64,000 bases of DNA, taken from positions 1-64,000 of the forward strand of contig WION01000068.1 of NCBI GenBank assembly GCA_015039365.1, written 5' to 3'. Position numbers and translations under genes: made by a program. Under the pieces are notes generated by a model. The model was not told the DNA's origin, made no database searches, and saw only the letters and a program-made list of their open reading frames with translations. Below, in pieces: positions 33,181-43,965 of this stretch; positions within the stretch are counted from its first letter, which is position 1; each line of letters begins with the position of its first letter. This DNA comes from Amanita rubescens. Taxonomy: Eukaryota; Basidiomycota; Agaricomycetes; Agaricales; Amanitaceae.

Positions 33181-35406
33181 GTCTCCAATGGATCTACTTC
33201 AACACTGATTGGTGAAATTTCATCTTCTCCTGTTGCGGGAGAAGCCTCACAAATTGTTGAAACCAAGGGAGGACTATCTCAGTCCTCCGGAATCTGTGAG
33301 CGCTCCATCGAGTGCTCTAATCAATCCCAAACACTCGCTGGCGCACAAACCCAAACTACTTCATTTTCGAATGAAATGGGGGAGAAACGGCGGATCTGCG
33401 ATGCCATCGTTAATAATAAGATCAATAGAAGTGAAGATGATGCACCTAAACTTGCAACAGCAGCTTCCACGCTGCTACTCTCCGCTTCCGTTCCCTCATA
33501 CATCCGCTCTGCACCAACAACATCCGCTCGTCCATCTTCGGACGAGCCTTCACCACCTGTTGAGGTGGTACCCAGACGACATATCCTAAATGTCGTCAAT
33601 AAGAAATCATCGGCGAGTGAACAACTACACTCACCTTATCCCGGGACTGCTCGAAGACAGTCACAACATACCTTAACTCCTTCGAGGAATGAAGGAGGAC
33701 AGCTCGCGAGAGCTGCTGCATATATTCGGGAGCGTATGAATCGACGCTCCCTCACCTGTAACGAATCCGTTTGTTGAAGCCCCAAAGGTCCACCTGACAA
33801 GGTTGTTGAGCCCGAATCCGATTCTAGACGACTGAACACACGAGTCGTCAATAAAGAGACAGAAACGAGCGTAACTGTACGCTCACCTGAACCCGAAGGT
33901 TTGGAGCCTTCTCCTATACGATCCGAAGCTGCTCTTCAACAGCCCGAGATCCGGAGAGCCAACGAGCTCTCCCTTTCAAGATATTCGGATTCCATCTCGC
34001 AGTGTCCCAAACTTGCGTGCAACGTTCCCACTGACAATGTACGGGAAAGTTGCTCAGAACGGCACGTTAAGGCCGTTAACGACAAAGAGCTTGTCGAAGA
34101 AGCCCTTTATACCCGCGAACTGTCCGACGAAACAGGAATACGACAGCTAGATCAGCCTGCTGTCAATAATAACGGAATGAGTGTGAATCCACACTCACCT
34201 GTACCCAACACGGCCCACACGCCGTTCTATTCGTCTGCGTCCGCCTACCCTACGCAGGCCTCTCCACCGTTCCAGCCGAGACCAGGCTTGCTTGACTTGC
34301 ATCGGCTGGTCCATCCATTCACACAGCCGAGTCTTAATCTCGACTGGCTTCTTACATCCCGACGACGTTCCTGTGATGTCGTCAATACATCAATCAACCC
34401 GGAGAGCGCAATCTTACGCTCACCTGAATCAAAAGCCGAAAGCAACGAGCCTTCCCCCATCTTATCCAAGACCGGGAGAACTCTGCAATCCGGCCCCTCA
34501 TCCCCTCAAGATGCTTCACGGCAATCCAATGGAGCAGTAACTAGACAGCGCGACCTATGCGCTATCAACAACGTGAAAACGAGTACAATTTGGTACTCAA
34601 CTGATTCTCCTGTGGTCCCTCTGCCGCGTTCACCTATACCAGCCGATTTCAAGCTGGTTCCCCTGTTCCTTCAGCTGAGTGTCGACCAGCTCCAACAAAA
34701 GCCCTCGGAGCTTCCTGTCTCAGGACTCGGAAGCTCCCAACGACGTCCTATGGATATCGTTAATGCCAATTTCGGCTTGAGTACGAGCCAGTACTCACCT
34801 CGGCCCATGGTAGTACTCATACCACATATACCCAAACACACCTGCCAAGCTGTCGTTCTTGCCCCTGGCTGTAGTCTTGACATGTTGTCGAGAATGACGC
34901 GGGTCCTCAGTGTCATTACCTTCCACGCGATCCGCAATCACGAGACCGAAGAGACGGAGTACACAATCATCCACGAGTACATCGAGGACGACGAGTCTCC
35001 CACTTCAGCCTCTCCTTATGCCTATGTCGATGTCAAGGCCACAACGAACTCGCTACCCTCACTTCCGCCTGAGCTTTCGTGGTGGGCGGAAACTCCTGGT
35101 TCTGCGTGCGTTGAACGCATTTGGCGCGCCCGCTGTAAACCGCCCAACGTAGCGGTCAACCGGAGACGACTTGAAAGCTACTTCGTCGTCAGTAAGACAA
35201 TCAATACGGGTGACGAACACTCACCCTTATATCGGGCAGTACAAATACTGCCCATACCGTCCAATCTTCTTCGCATCAACCACCTGAGACCGCGACGACT
35301 GTCAGATGTCATCTCCCGATTCACGAGCGTTCCCGCGATATCTTCACGTTATCGCCGTTCCCTCGTCTCGTTCGTCGCTCGGCCTCTTGTGGCAATTGCG
35401 AATTGA
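33181..35406 (+). pseudogene. Long low-complexity ORF of the hairpin-rich element, second part
   Basis: Continues the frame that stops at 23493 when the Ty3 element and one 4-bp duplication are ignored. It is open for 742 codons except for TGA at 33775-33777. The first half keeps the RR...VVN repeat style. The last 200 residues look more like a folded domain (YVDVK, LPPELSWWAETPGSACVERIWR). The stop is at 35404-35406. There is no database-recognisable motif. The two internal TGA codons could be decayed CGA codons or read-through sites. Confidence 0.55.
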
Positions 35407-37614
35407 TTCGGAGGGCTAATCTCGAGCCCTCCACACATGTAAATCTGTAATTTATGAAAATATATATCAGCAAAATGAATGCTATCAAGTTATGAACTTA
35501 CAACTCACCTACTTAATCAAATTACTCGGAAGGAGACTCCCTGAGAGTCTCCATGCTTAATTATAACCCTTCCTTTTGTAAAAAGGGAAGAAACTCGTGG
35601 CGAGTCGTATTAGATTCGTCCGAGCCTAAAAAACGGAGAGTTACAACGAACTCTGACTTACCATCGAGTCCTCCCCGTCCATCCGTTTGACACCGCGTCC
35701 TCGGGAATACCTCCTGGCCCTCGTTCGTTCCAATACGCGAGAGGGCGACGCATAGTCCTACCCTCGAGACCGACAATTGTCCAGGTCTCAAACACAAACC
35801 CTGGAGAGAACTTGTACTGAGTCCTCTCCCCTTATCGTCCGACGAACCGGAATAATCGCATCTATACGACGCGGTTAATATGAATCAAAACAAGTAGAAA
35901 ACGAGAACGTACCTGCTCCCGAAGCTGCCTTCTCGCAGCCATTCCCCGTCTACCTCGTCTACTACTTCTCCCGGCCGTAAACCACCTATAACGGACAAAA
36001 GACGACGCGACATTTATGTCGTCAGTAAATCATAACCCTCGGGTATAGCAAACTTACCTATACCCTCAACATCACACGGGAACTCAAACGAGAGTTCCCT
36101 CCATCAATCCATACGCCCGTTTTTCCCTTTCTCTTGAAGGGGAAGAGACGCTGGGCGTGTTAGTTAAGATCAATCGTTCAAAACAATGGAGAGCTCAAAC
36201 GAACTCTCCGAATGCTTACAATCGGGATTCGAACGAATCCCTCCCTCTCGCCTATCGTTCATTGACAAGAAAATCGATAGGAACTTGCTGCTGAGTCCTA
36301 CGAGTCGATAAGATGAAGCTGAAAGAATAAGTCAGCGAGAAACGAAGAAATGAAAAGGAAAGAATATACCTTTCCCGGAGCCCTCGTTCCATATCGTTCT
36401 CCTGCATCCCTCCTCGCATCCCATCAGCTCCCTCTTCATCGATAACGTCAAACGGGCCGCTCCTGGCCCCGTTCCCCCCTGTCGAAATGCGCGAGAGGCC
36501 AAGCCCTCGCTATCAGCCGGTTACACGCGTCTACACCTGATGCTAGTCAGCCACGTCGACAGGAAAGATATCAGGCACTTACCTGGCATCTGCACCATTC
36601 CCTTCTCCCCAAAGCACGTCGTGTGGGGGAGAATCCCATCTGTTATCCCGGGACCATGTTTATCTGGTCCCTATTCCCCATTTCCTATCCCTCGAAATCG
36701 GTTGCCGTTCAGCGTTGAAGTTCCATCACGCTAGCCCAGCAATCATATCAGCAAACCGAACGGAACGAAAGGAAGAAACGAAAGAAGAGACTTGAAGAGA
36801 CGCACCATATGCCCTAGCTTCCGTCCCCTCACGGCCGTCTCATCTTCCTTCTCCCTCTCCTCTCGATCTTCACCGGGATAGTACACGGCTCTTGAAGCCG
36901 TACTGGATTCTCGGCGAGCTCCTGGACTCGGAGCTCCCTCCCGCTTGGATTATTGCTAGGAGCCCCTAGCGATAAACGGATTTGACGCGTCTTGCGCGTG
37001 TCACATGACCACCGGATACCGGCCACTCCCCTTCAGCCGGTACCAACCTCCTCACGTCGAAAGCCTCTGGAGCGATCCCGCCTCAACCGTTTGGCTTCAA
37101 ACTTCACACATGCGATGCTCTCACCATAAGCATCATGCCCAAGTCATCGGAACCCTCCTCAGCAACGCCCAGCCCAGCGCAATTCATTTTGACGCATCTG
37201 CCTCAGCCTGCGGTCACATTCGCGTGACTACCTTCCATACTCGGAAGGTACGCCGAATTTCGACGCGCCCAGACGTCGAATGCTCTACAGGCCCGAGCTC
37301 CAAGTGAACAGCATCGCAGATGTTCGCTTTTATCGGGGATACATTCTATCCATTATCCCCTACACCCTCGGAGAGAAATTCGATTTTTACTTCGGTGAAA
37401 TCATTATTCTCTCCCCTTTATCCACTTTCCCAAGCAAGTTTGCATATGCAAACCTCTCCCGTATATTTCTATACTTCGCCAATGACCCTTGGCGAGTGGG
37501 GGAGGATGTGACAAGTGTTTAACACCTCACGAAGATCTTAAGACACAATTTCGAAGATACACAACACTTGTATCATCATTTCTTAAGATTGCAATGCAAT
37601 CTTGTGGGGGAGGA
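35407..37614 (+). other. 3' non-coding region of hairpin-rich element
   Basis: 2.2 kb without a long plus-strand ORF, packed with inverted repeats such as GGAGACT/AGTCTCC near 35535 and GGGTATAG/CTATACCC near 36038-36062. The minus strand shows candidate introns, for example 63294-63348 in the inverted copy's coordinates. From 35736 on it is duplicated, inverted and near-identical at 61712-63590. It ends in a purine tract at about 37603-37614; a second copy of the GTGGGGGAGGATGT box lies about 110 bp upstream. Confidence 0.6.
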
Positions 37615-37934
37615 TGTAACGGGGCTACTATGTAGCTCTCGTACATATTCATCAAGACCTTCATCAAGATGGGAGATCCCCTTGGGATCTCCGAATACAA
37701 GGATGGGAGTTATCCATTAACTCCCTTGTAGATAGATTTCCCCTATTCTCGTAGATAGTTATGTTATGGTACATATATAGTAGGTTGTCACACTTTGTGA
37801 CACATCATCTTACACCTTACTTTACCCCACTCGCGTACACCGCACGGTATCACATATACACGTTGATTCAGTGCAAGACGCAAGGGGTGATTAAGTTGGA
37901 ACCTTATTAGGTTCCTTTCAGTAAGAACGTTACA
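37615..37934 (+). repeat. 3' LTR of hairpin-rich element
   Basis: 320 bp, matching 19983-20302 with one visible C/T difference (CACTCGCG versus CACTTGCG). Right flank CCTAC does not match the left flank of the 5' LTR. Confidence 0.9.
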
Positions 37935-38080
37935 CCTACCACCCGTTCCACCGCCGCCACCGCTGCAAGCAAACCGTCCCGGAAACGTGCGCAGTCCGTG
38001 AGCTCTACCAAGAGCTCCGGGAAGGGAAAGAAGAAGGCAAAGACCACCACCAAGGACGAAGATGACAAGCGTACGAGGTA
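37935..38080 (+). pseudogene. Exon fragment, Lys/Ser/Thr-rich protein
   Basis: An open stretch abutting the LTR that ends at a good donor (GTATGT). It encodes a basic segment with SSGKGKKKAK. Its 5' part is separated by the LTR element. It may have been an upstream exon of the CxC gene that follows, but nothing proves this. Confidence 0.4.
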
Positions 38081-38109
38081 TGTAGTACAACCCTCCACAC
38101 ACGCAACGC

Positions 38110-39095
38110 GCTGACCAGGTGCTTGCCTACTCGTCCCATCTGTGCACCACCACAACTGTTTCCTACCCCGTAACCGGTCTTCGCACTGCAACCCTCTGTC
38201 TACCATAACTGATCTGCTCGCACTGCAACCCTCTGCCCACTGTAACCCGATCTGCTCGCACTGCAATCCTCTGCCCACCCTGGTTCTGCCCACCTGCCCC
38301 GGTTCTGCCTCCTGCGTCCACTAACCTGTGCACCCCGCGACCGCTACCTGTTCGAACTGCAACCCTCTGCCCACAGTAACGGTCTACTCGCCTCGCCCAA
38401 CCCGGTTCTGCCCCTGCGCCCACTACCTCGCTGCTGCGACCGCTACCTGTTCAGACTGCAACGCCCATGGTAACGGCCTACTCACACTGCAACCCTCGCC
38501 CACCCCGGTTCTGCCCCCATGCCCACTACCTCGCTGCAACCCTCTGCCCTGGTTCTGCCCACCCGTACCCTACCTGTTCACACTGCAACCCTCACCCACT
38601 TCGGCTCTGCCCCCTGCCCTGGTTCTGCCTGCCGTCTGCGCCCACTAACCTTGCTGCAACCCTCTGCCCCACCCCGGTTCTACCATCTGCCCGCCTGCGC
38701 CCACTCACGCCCACCGCTACCTGCCCACTAACCTCGCTGCAACCCTCTGCCCCACCCCGGTTCTACCGTCTGCCTGCCTGCGCCCACTAACGTCCACCGC
38801 TACCTGTTCGCACTGCAACCCTTGCCCGCGCCCACTAACCTTGGCTGCAACCCTCTGCCCCACTCCGGTTCTACCGTCTGCCTGCCCGTCCCCACTAACG
38901 TGTGCCGCTACCTGTTTGCACTGCAACCCTTGCCCACCCTGGTTCTCCCCCCTGTCCCCCGGTTCTGCCTGCCCCTAACCCCGGTTCTACCTGCCCACTC
39001 CCACTAACCTACGTACCCCTGCTTGCACTGCAACCCTCTCCCCACCCTGGTTCTGCCTGCCTGCTCCCATTGACTTGCACACCCCACGTCCGTTC
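38110..39095 (+). repeat. Pyrimidine-rich minisatellite
   Basis: About 1 kb of imperfect tandem copies of a roughly 30-bp unit built from CTGCAACCCTCTGCCCACC and GGTTCTGCCC. Open frames through it are composition artefacts. Confidence 0.85.
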
Positions 39096-39206
39096 TACCG
39101 TTACACTACTAATGTATATATCATGTATATAATATAATATATAAACTAATGTATATGCTACGCTATACTACATGGCTAACATAATCTAGAACAGAGAAGA
39201 TATTAG

Positions 39207-40579
39207 ATGAAAGCAACATTCCACTGCAGCCACCTCCGCCACATATGGCAGGCATTTGTTCAAGGATCTATATGGTTCATTGGATCAAAAGAGGGCATGA
39301 ATCTGACATTAGATGATAAACTTCCCATTGATCAGGTCACAAAAGAAGCATTTGATGCTCTTGGAAGCAATGGGATTATATCTGACTCACTAGAGCACAG
39401 TTGTGATGAGTGTACTCAGAAATATAAAGCAATGGCAGAGTTCATACCTAATGCTGATCATTCAGCTACAGTTGGCATGGAAGATGTTGATATGAATGTC
39501 ACAGCTGTGCAAGGATCTGTTGGGAATGTGAGAAGTGAAAATGGAACAGTTGTACAGATGATTGTTGTTGATGGTATTGTCATGGGGCATACAGTAAGTT
39601 CAATTGTTGCATGAAGAGAACAGAATTACAAATTATTATTCAGTACTGTGCATATGAAAATTGTTCAAGAGATTTGGCTAATGCACGTGGTGGTGTTTAC
39701 TGTGCTTTGCATGAGAATCTGAATGGAAGAATATGTCATGTTGCCAATTGTAACAATATTAAGGTGCCTGGCACTCAGGCTTGTGGAAGGCACCAAGATA
39801 AATGGCAAGATCATCTGAACAAGTGCAGGCAGAGAACATTAGCTGGTTACAGAAGAGGAGTGAGGAGGCCTGATGAGACTCAGCCTTGGATGCCACAAAA
39901 TTTACAGAATAATGCTCAATCATCCCATGATCAGAGTGAATCATCTGAAAGACATGTTTCACAAGATCATTTCACTCCTCCAAGGATGTACTGTGTAGAA
40001 ACCATTTGTGCACCTTGTGGAGTAGTAGTTGCATGGGCCAAGTTTCTGAAGTCTGAAAGTCCAACAAACATACTAAACTTCCTACAAAGAGTGTACCCAA
40101 CAGAAAGGGCCAGGCCATCTTATGTTTGTATTGATAAGGCATGCTTAGTTCTTCGAACCTGTGTAGCAAATGGAAGCTTGGAGAGTTGGAAAAACACCAG
40201 ATTTATTGTTGATTCTTACCACTATTCCAATCACCGAGTAACAGATGCATTGTGTCAAAAATGGTGCAACCCTGCACCTTTGGATGGCTCACAGCCAAAT
40301 TTGGTGGTAGTTGAGGTTGATGCTCAAGGAAGAAGATATTATAAAAGAGCATTCAATACACAAGCTTGTGAGCAATTAAATGCTTGGCTTGGGGGTTATG
40401 AACAGATCTTGAAGAGAATGACTCCTGGAAACTTTGATTGGCTTTTACATACCATGCTAGTGTATCACACTACACAGGGCATTGAAAGACAATCAAGAAA
40501 AAACAATGAAGAAGCAGATGATGACTCTGATGGTGATGATGAAGGTGATGGTGATGGTGGTATAAACAATGTAGATTAA
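39207..40579 (+). pseudogene. KDZ-associated CxC-cluster protein, 5' truncated
   Basis: Two adjoining open frames (39207-39614 and 39611-40579) probably joined by an intron at the GTAAGT at 39594. The first half has HCSHLRHIWQAFVQGSIWF and CDECTQKY. The second has paired cysteine clusters (CAYENCSRDL..., CHVANCNNIKVPGTQACGRH) typical of the CxC5/CxC6 domains found with Kyakuja-Dileera-Zisupton transposases in basidiomycetes. It is followed by the core segment DSYHYSNHRVTDALCQKWC and ACEQLNAWLGGYEQI, and an acidic tail. The N-terminal region expected in this family is missing upstream. Codon use is AT-richer than the host genes. Confidence 0.7.
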
Positions 40580-40589
40580 AATGTTGTCT

Positions 40590-41425
40590 CCATACAATGT
40601 AAAATTGTAATTTTACATTCCTCAATAATAATCTAAGACAACCTGAAAACACTTTCAAACATTCACTCTGAGGGAGATCAATCTGATGGAAGATGAGATG
40701 TACAATCTAAAATTACAATCTTACATTCCTCAATAGTGATCTAAGATGACACTTTCAAACATTCACTCTGAGGGAGATCAACCTGATGGAAGATGAGATA
40801 TACAATCTGAAATTACAATCTTACATTCCTCCAGAATAATCTAAGACAACCTGAAAATACTTTCAAACATTACCTCAAGAATAATCTAAGACAACCTGAA
40901 AACATTTTCAAACATTCACTCTGAGGGAGATCAACCTGATGGAAGATGAGATATACAATCTAAAATTACAATCTTACATTCCTCCAGAATAATCTAAGAC
41001 AACCTGAAAACACTTTCAAACATTCACTCTGAGGGAGATCAATCTGATGGAGGATATGAGATGTACAATCTAAAATTACAATCTTACATTCCTCAAGAAT
41101 AATCTAAGACAACCTGAAAACACTTTCAAACATTACCTCAAGAATAATCTAAGACAACCTGAAAACATTTTCAAACATTCACTCTGAGGGAGATCAATCT
41201 GATGGAAGATGAGATGTACAATCTAAAATTACAATCTTACATTCCTCAATAATAATCTAAGACAACCTGAAAACACTTTCAAACATTCACTCTGAGGGAG
41301 ATCAATCTGATGGAGGATGAGATGTACAATCTAAAATTAAAATCTTACATTCAGACAACCTGAAAACACTTTCAAACATTCACTCTGAGGGAGATCAATC
41401 TGATGGAGAATGAGATGTGCTCATA
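40590..41425 (+). repeat. Tandem repeat array after the CxC gene
   Basis: Imperfect copies of an about 130-150-bp unit containing TCTAAGACAACCTGAAAACA, CATTCACTCTGAGGGAGATC and TACAATCTAAAATTACAATC. About seven full or partial units. No coding capacity. Confidence 0.85.
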
Positions 41426-41509
41426 CCTCAATTGGCAGCTGAATGTCCACATATGTAAGACCATGGTGTGAGCCCATTTGTCTGTTACATACATACTATT
41501 CCTGTACCC

Positions 41510-41790
41510 AAAAAAATGCTTTCAATTGATACCATATCATGTATGACCTGACCCTCACACCCTGCAATGACACCATATACTCATGGTGGTCAAAAAATGC
41601 TCTCTAATGATACCCATATGATGTATGACCTGTCTGTCCCTGTCACACCCTGTAATGTCACCATATACTCATGGTGGTCAAAAAATGCTCTCTAATGATA
41701 CCCATGATGTATGGCCTGTCACTGTCCCTGTCACACCCTGTAATGTCACCATATACTCATGGTGGTTAAAAAATGCCTTCAAATGATTCC
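41510..41790 (+). repeat. Short tandem repeat array
   Basis: Three to four copies of a roughly 90-bp unit with ATACTCATGGTGGTCAAAAA and CCTGTCACACCCTGTAATG. Confidence 0.75.
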
Positions 41791-42011
41791 CGCTACGTAA
41801 GTAGTGGGTTCAGTACGACGCTTCTGCCAGTGATCAGGATCACGCAATCACATTTATAACCTTTACTCGTTTTGGCAAGCCGTGTGGAGCTTTTTCTGAC
41901 TTCTTTTCCGCTATTCCGTGATCGACAATCGGTCAAGTTCAATAACGCGTTGTTGAAGAATGAGATCGAACCTGCCCCCTTTTCATTTCTACACTTTATA
42001 AGACTATCGCT

Positions 42012-42786
42012 CGAATCTTAGCAGGTAATCGACGTCTGCGGATTCGGTGAAGCCGATAGTTCCTCCTAACGGCGGTAAGTGTATCTCAGTTTGCTTCAGA
42101 CATTTTTTGATGCCGAAAAGATATTGTTGTCGGTGCATATTACGACCCTCATCTGCTTCCCGATTTCGGTGGCCCCATGTTTCGTCTCGTAAACGCGAAG
42201 CTCTTGCAACGAGAAATTGTAGATAGAAGGCAATCTGATCCCACCTTGGGAGATGTACGACAAATTGCGTCCAGGAACTTTAGTCCTGATGAAAGTCCAG
42301 CTGCTCACATTCGAACTCCCTGACCGTCAAAAAAGCGGACTTCGGAAGGTACTTACTGATTCTATGTTTCCAACTTTGTTTCTGATGTTCTTCTCAGACT
42401 TACCAGTTCCTGATTGATCATATTCGCGTCGTCGCACATTCAGAAGGGGAAATGGAAATGCCAGACAATGTAAATCTGGGATTTTCTACCCGTCGAAGCC
42501 AATTGGCCGAACGTGACGAAACAGACGACGCATTAGACGTGTTGTTCGCCTCAAAGAAAAGAAAGACGGGAGAACTGCCTTCTGCATCCACCTCGCAGGT
42601 CTGTCCCATCTGACTTCTCGTTTGGCATCGGCTGAATCAACACAGATCGTTGAAACTCCGTCCACCAAACCAAAGATGCGGAAAGAGACGAAAACCCGAT
42701 CTGGCAAAGGAAAAGAAGAAGCTACCGCCGGTTCAAATGATGAAGAATGGAATGACAGCAGCGATATCGCCATGACGGAGAACTAA
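42012..42786 (+). pseudogene. Small fungal gene of unknown function with a frameshift
   Basis: Exons joined by canonical introns (about 42073-42118, 42349-42401 and 42599-42646) encode YYDPHLLPDFGGPMFRLVNA, then IPPWEMYDKLRPGTLVLMKV, TYQFLIDHIRVVA and an acidic Lys/Glu/Ser-rich tail ending at TAA 42784-42786. The pattern recalls a repetitive family of uncharacterised Agaricomycete proteins, from memory only. A single extra base at about 42222 puts the two conserved parts in different frames, so this copy is probably inactive. Confidence 0.55.
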
Positions 42787-43024
42787 ATTTAAAATCTAAG
42801 TCTTATACTCTATTGATGTAACTGTATTCTTGTAATGGCATCTGAAATCCTTACCTCCGGAATTATGTGACAATGGCCAAAACGTAGCGGGACTTGCGGC
42901 ACTTGTGCCGCCCTCAACGTTTATACCCATATCATCTCAGACCTAACCTTGTCACAGTTAGTCACCTGTCACATCCCCCTCACAGTGCTTGGGAAGGTAA
43001 TAGAGTACTTTTCTACAATAATGT

Positions 43025-43185
43025 GGTTAACTAGGAATGGGCTAGGAATGGTCTAGGAATGGTCTAGGAATGGTGTGGGACCAGAGTAGGGCTCCCATGC
43101 CATTCCTAGGAAATATTTTAGATTTCACTAGGAATCCTAGGAAAGTCCTAGGAAAGTCCTAGGAATACTAGGAATCCACTAGGAA
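43025..43185 (+). repeat. CTAGGAATGG-type minisatellite
   Basis: Short tandem and palindromic units around CTAGGAAT, in both orientations (CCATTCCTAGG also occurs). Confidence 0.8.
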
Positions 43186-43689
43186 CCGTGGGTGAGTGTA
43201 AAGTACTGCTAATGGACTGGACTTTCAAACATTACTCTCAATGTTCAAATCTGAAAACCGCTGAAACTAAAGCCCTCATCGACTCAGGCACGCAAGGAAA
43301 ATTTGTTGACAGTTCACTCGTCAATTGGAACAAAATCACTCACTTAAAGAAACCCATCCCAGTGCGAAATGTAGACAGAACAAACAACAAGTCTGGAGAT
43401 ATATGGTATAAAATCCAGATAAGCTATAACATCGAAGACAACTGATTTAGAGACTGTTTCTACATCACACGACTAGGCAATCAACGACTGATATTAGGAT
43501 TACCTTGGCTCCGAGAAATCAACCCCAGAATAGATTGGTCTGAAGGAATGGTTAAGTTCCCCGATGATAGGAAGATCGATCCAGAAGAAGAAACTGAAAT
43601 GTACCTTTGGTATATCCAAAAAGAAGAAGAATTGGGCGCAGATGAAAACGAAGATCTTGAGACTGATCACATCAGCTAACACATCAAAA

Positions 43690-43965
43690 GTCTGATTTCA
43701 TCTGATGCTTCATCAGATAGGCAGACCATCAGACAATTAGTGAAACAGTGCTTGTCAAATAGTCAGGCAGTCAGACAATTAGTGCAACAGCCTGTCAGTG
43801 CTTGTCAGATGGTCAGACAGTCAGACATTTAGTGCAACAGTGCCTGTCAGTGCTTGTCAGATGGCCAGACAATCAGACATTTAGTGCAACAGTGCTTATC
43901 AGATAGTCAAACAATCAGACAATCAGTGCAACAGCACCTGTCAGATAGTCAGACATTCAGACAAA
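43690..43965 (+). repeat. Tandem repeat within the decayed Ty3 element
   Basis: About six imperfect copies of a roughly 50-bp unit containing CAGACAATTAGTGCAACAG and TGCTTGTCAGAT. Confidence 0.75.

Larger units (their letters stand above)
22385..35224 (-). other. Series of antisense intron-like modules in the hairpin-rich element
   Basis: Read on the minus strand, at least nine modules of 47-59 nt have a donor (mostly GTGAGT or GTGAGC), a TACTAAC, TATTGAC or CTGAC-type branch site, and a TAG or CAG acceptor. Plus coordinates: 22385-22443, 22696-22744, 33396-33445, 33586-33634, 33832-33886, 34147-34198, 34371-34423, 34748-34798 and 35178-35224. Lengths match host introns. Some intervening exons are open and protein-like (for example 34199-34370), others are not. 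Further candidates occur in 35738-37600. A spliced antisense gene is an inference. Confidence 0.5.
19983..37934 (+). mobile_element. Hairpin-rich LTR element lacking a recognisable polymerase, split by a Ty3 insertion
   Basis: Bounded by two same-orientation 320-bp LTRs (19983-20302 and 37615-37934) that start TGTAACGGGG, end CGTTACA and differ by very few bases. A purine tract (GTGGGGGAGGA) abuts the right LTR, so the genomic RNA should be plus-sense. No TGG-type primer-binding site is seen after the left LTR. After subtracting the nested Ty3 element (23494-33176 plus a 4-bp duplication) the element is about 8.3 kb. It carries one long plus-strand ORF and no RT, integrase or protease motif, so it looks non-autonomous. 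Short perfect inverted repeats occur throughout. The 5-bp flanks do not match each other (GGAGG versus CCTAC). Confidence 0.8.

Noticed and set aside
20000..37900. CRISPR-like array
   Set aside because: The inverted repeats have different stem sequences and irregular spacing, and the host is a fungus; there is no repeat-spacer structure.
38142..39132. Several open frames in 38.1-39.1 kb
   Set aside because: They are translations of a Cys/Pro/Thr-biased minisatellite in different frames.
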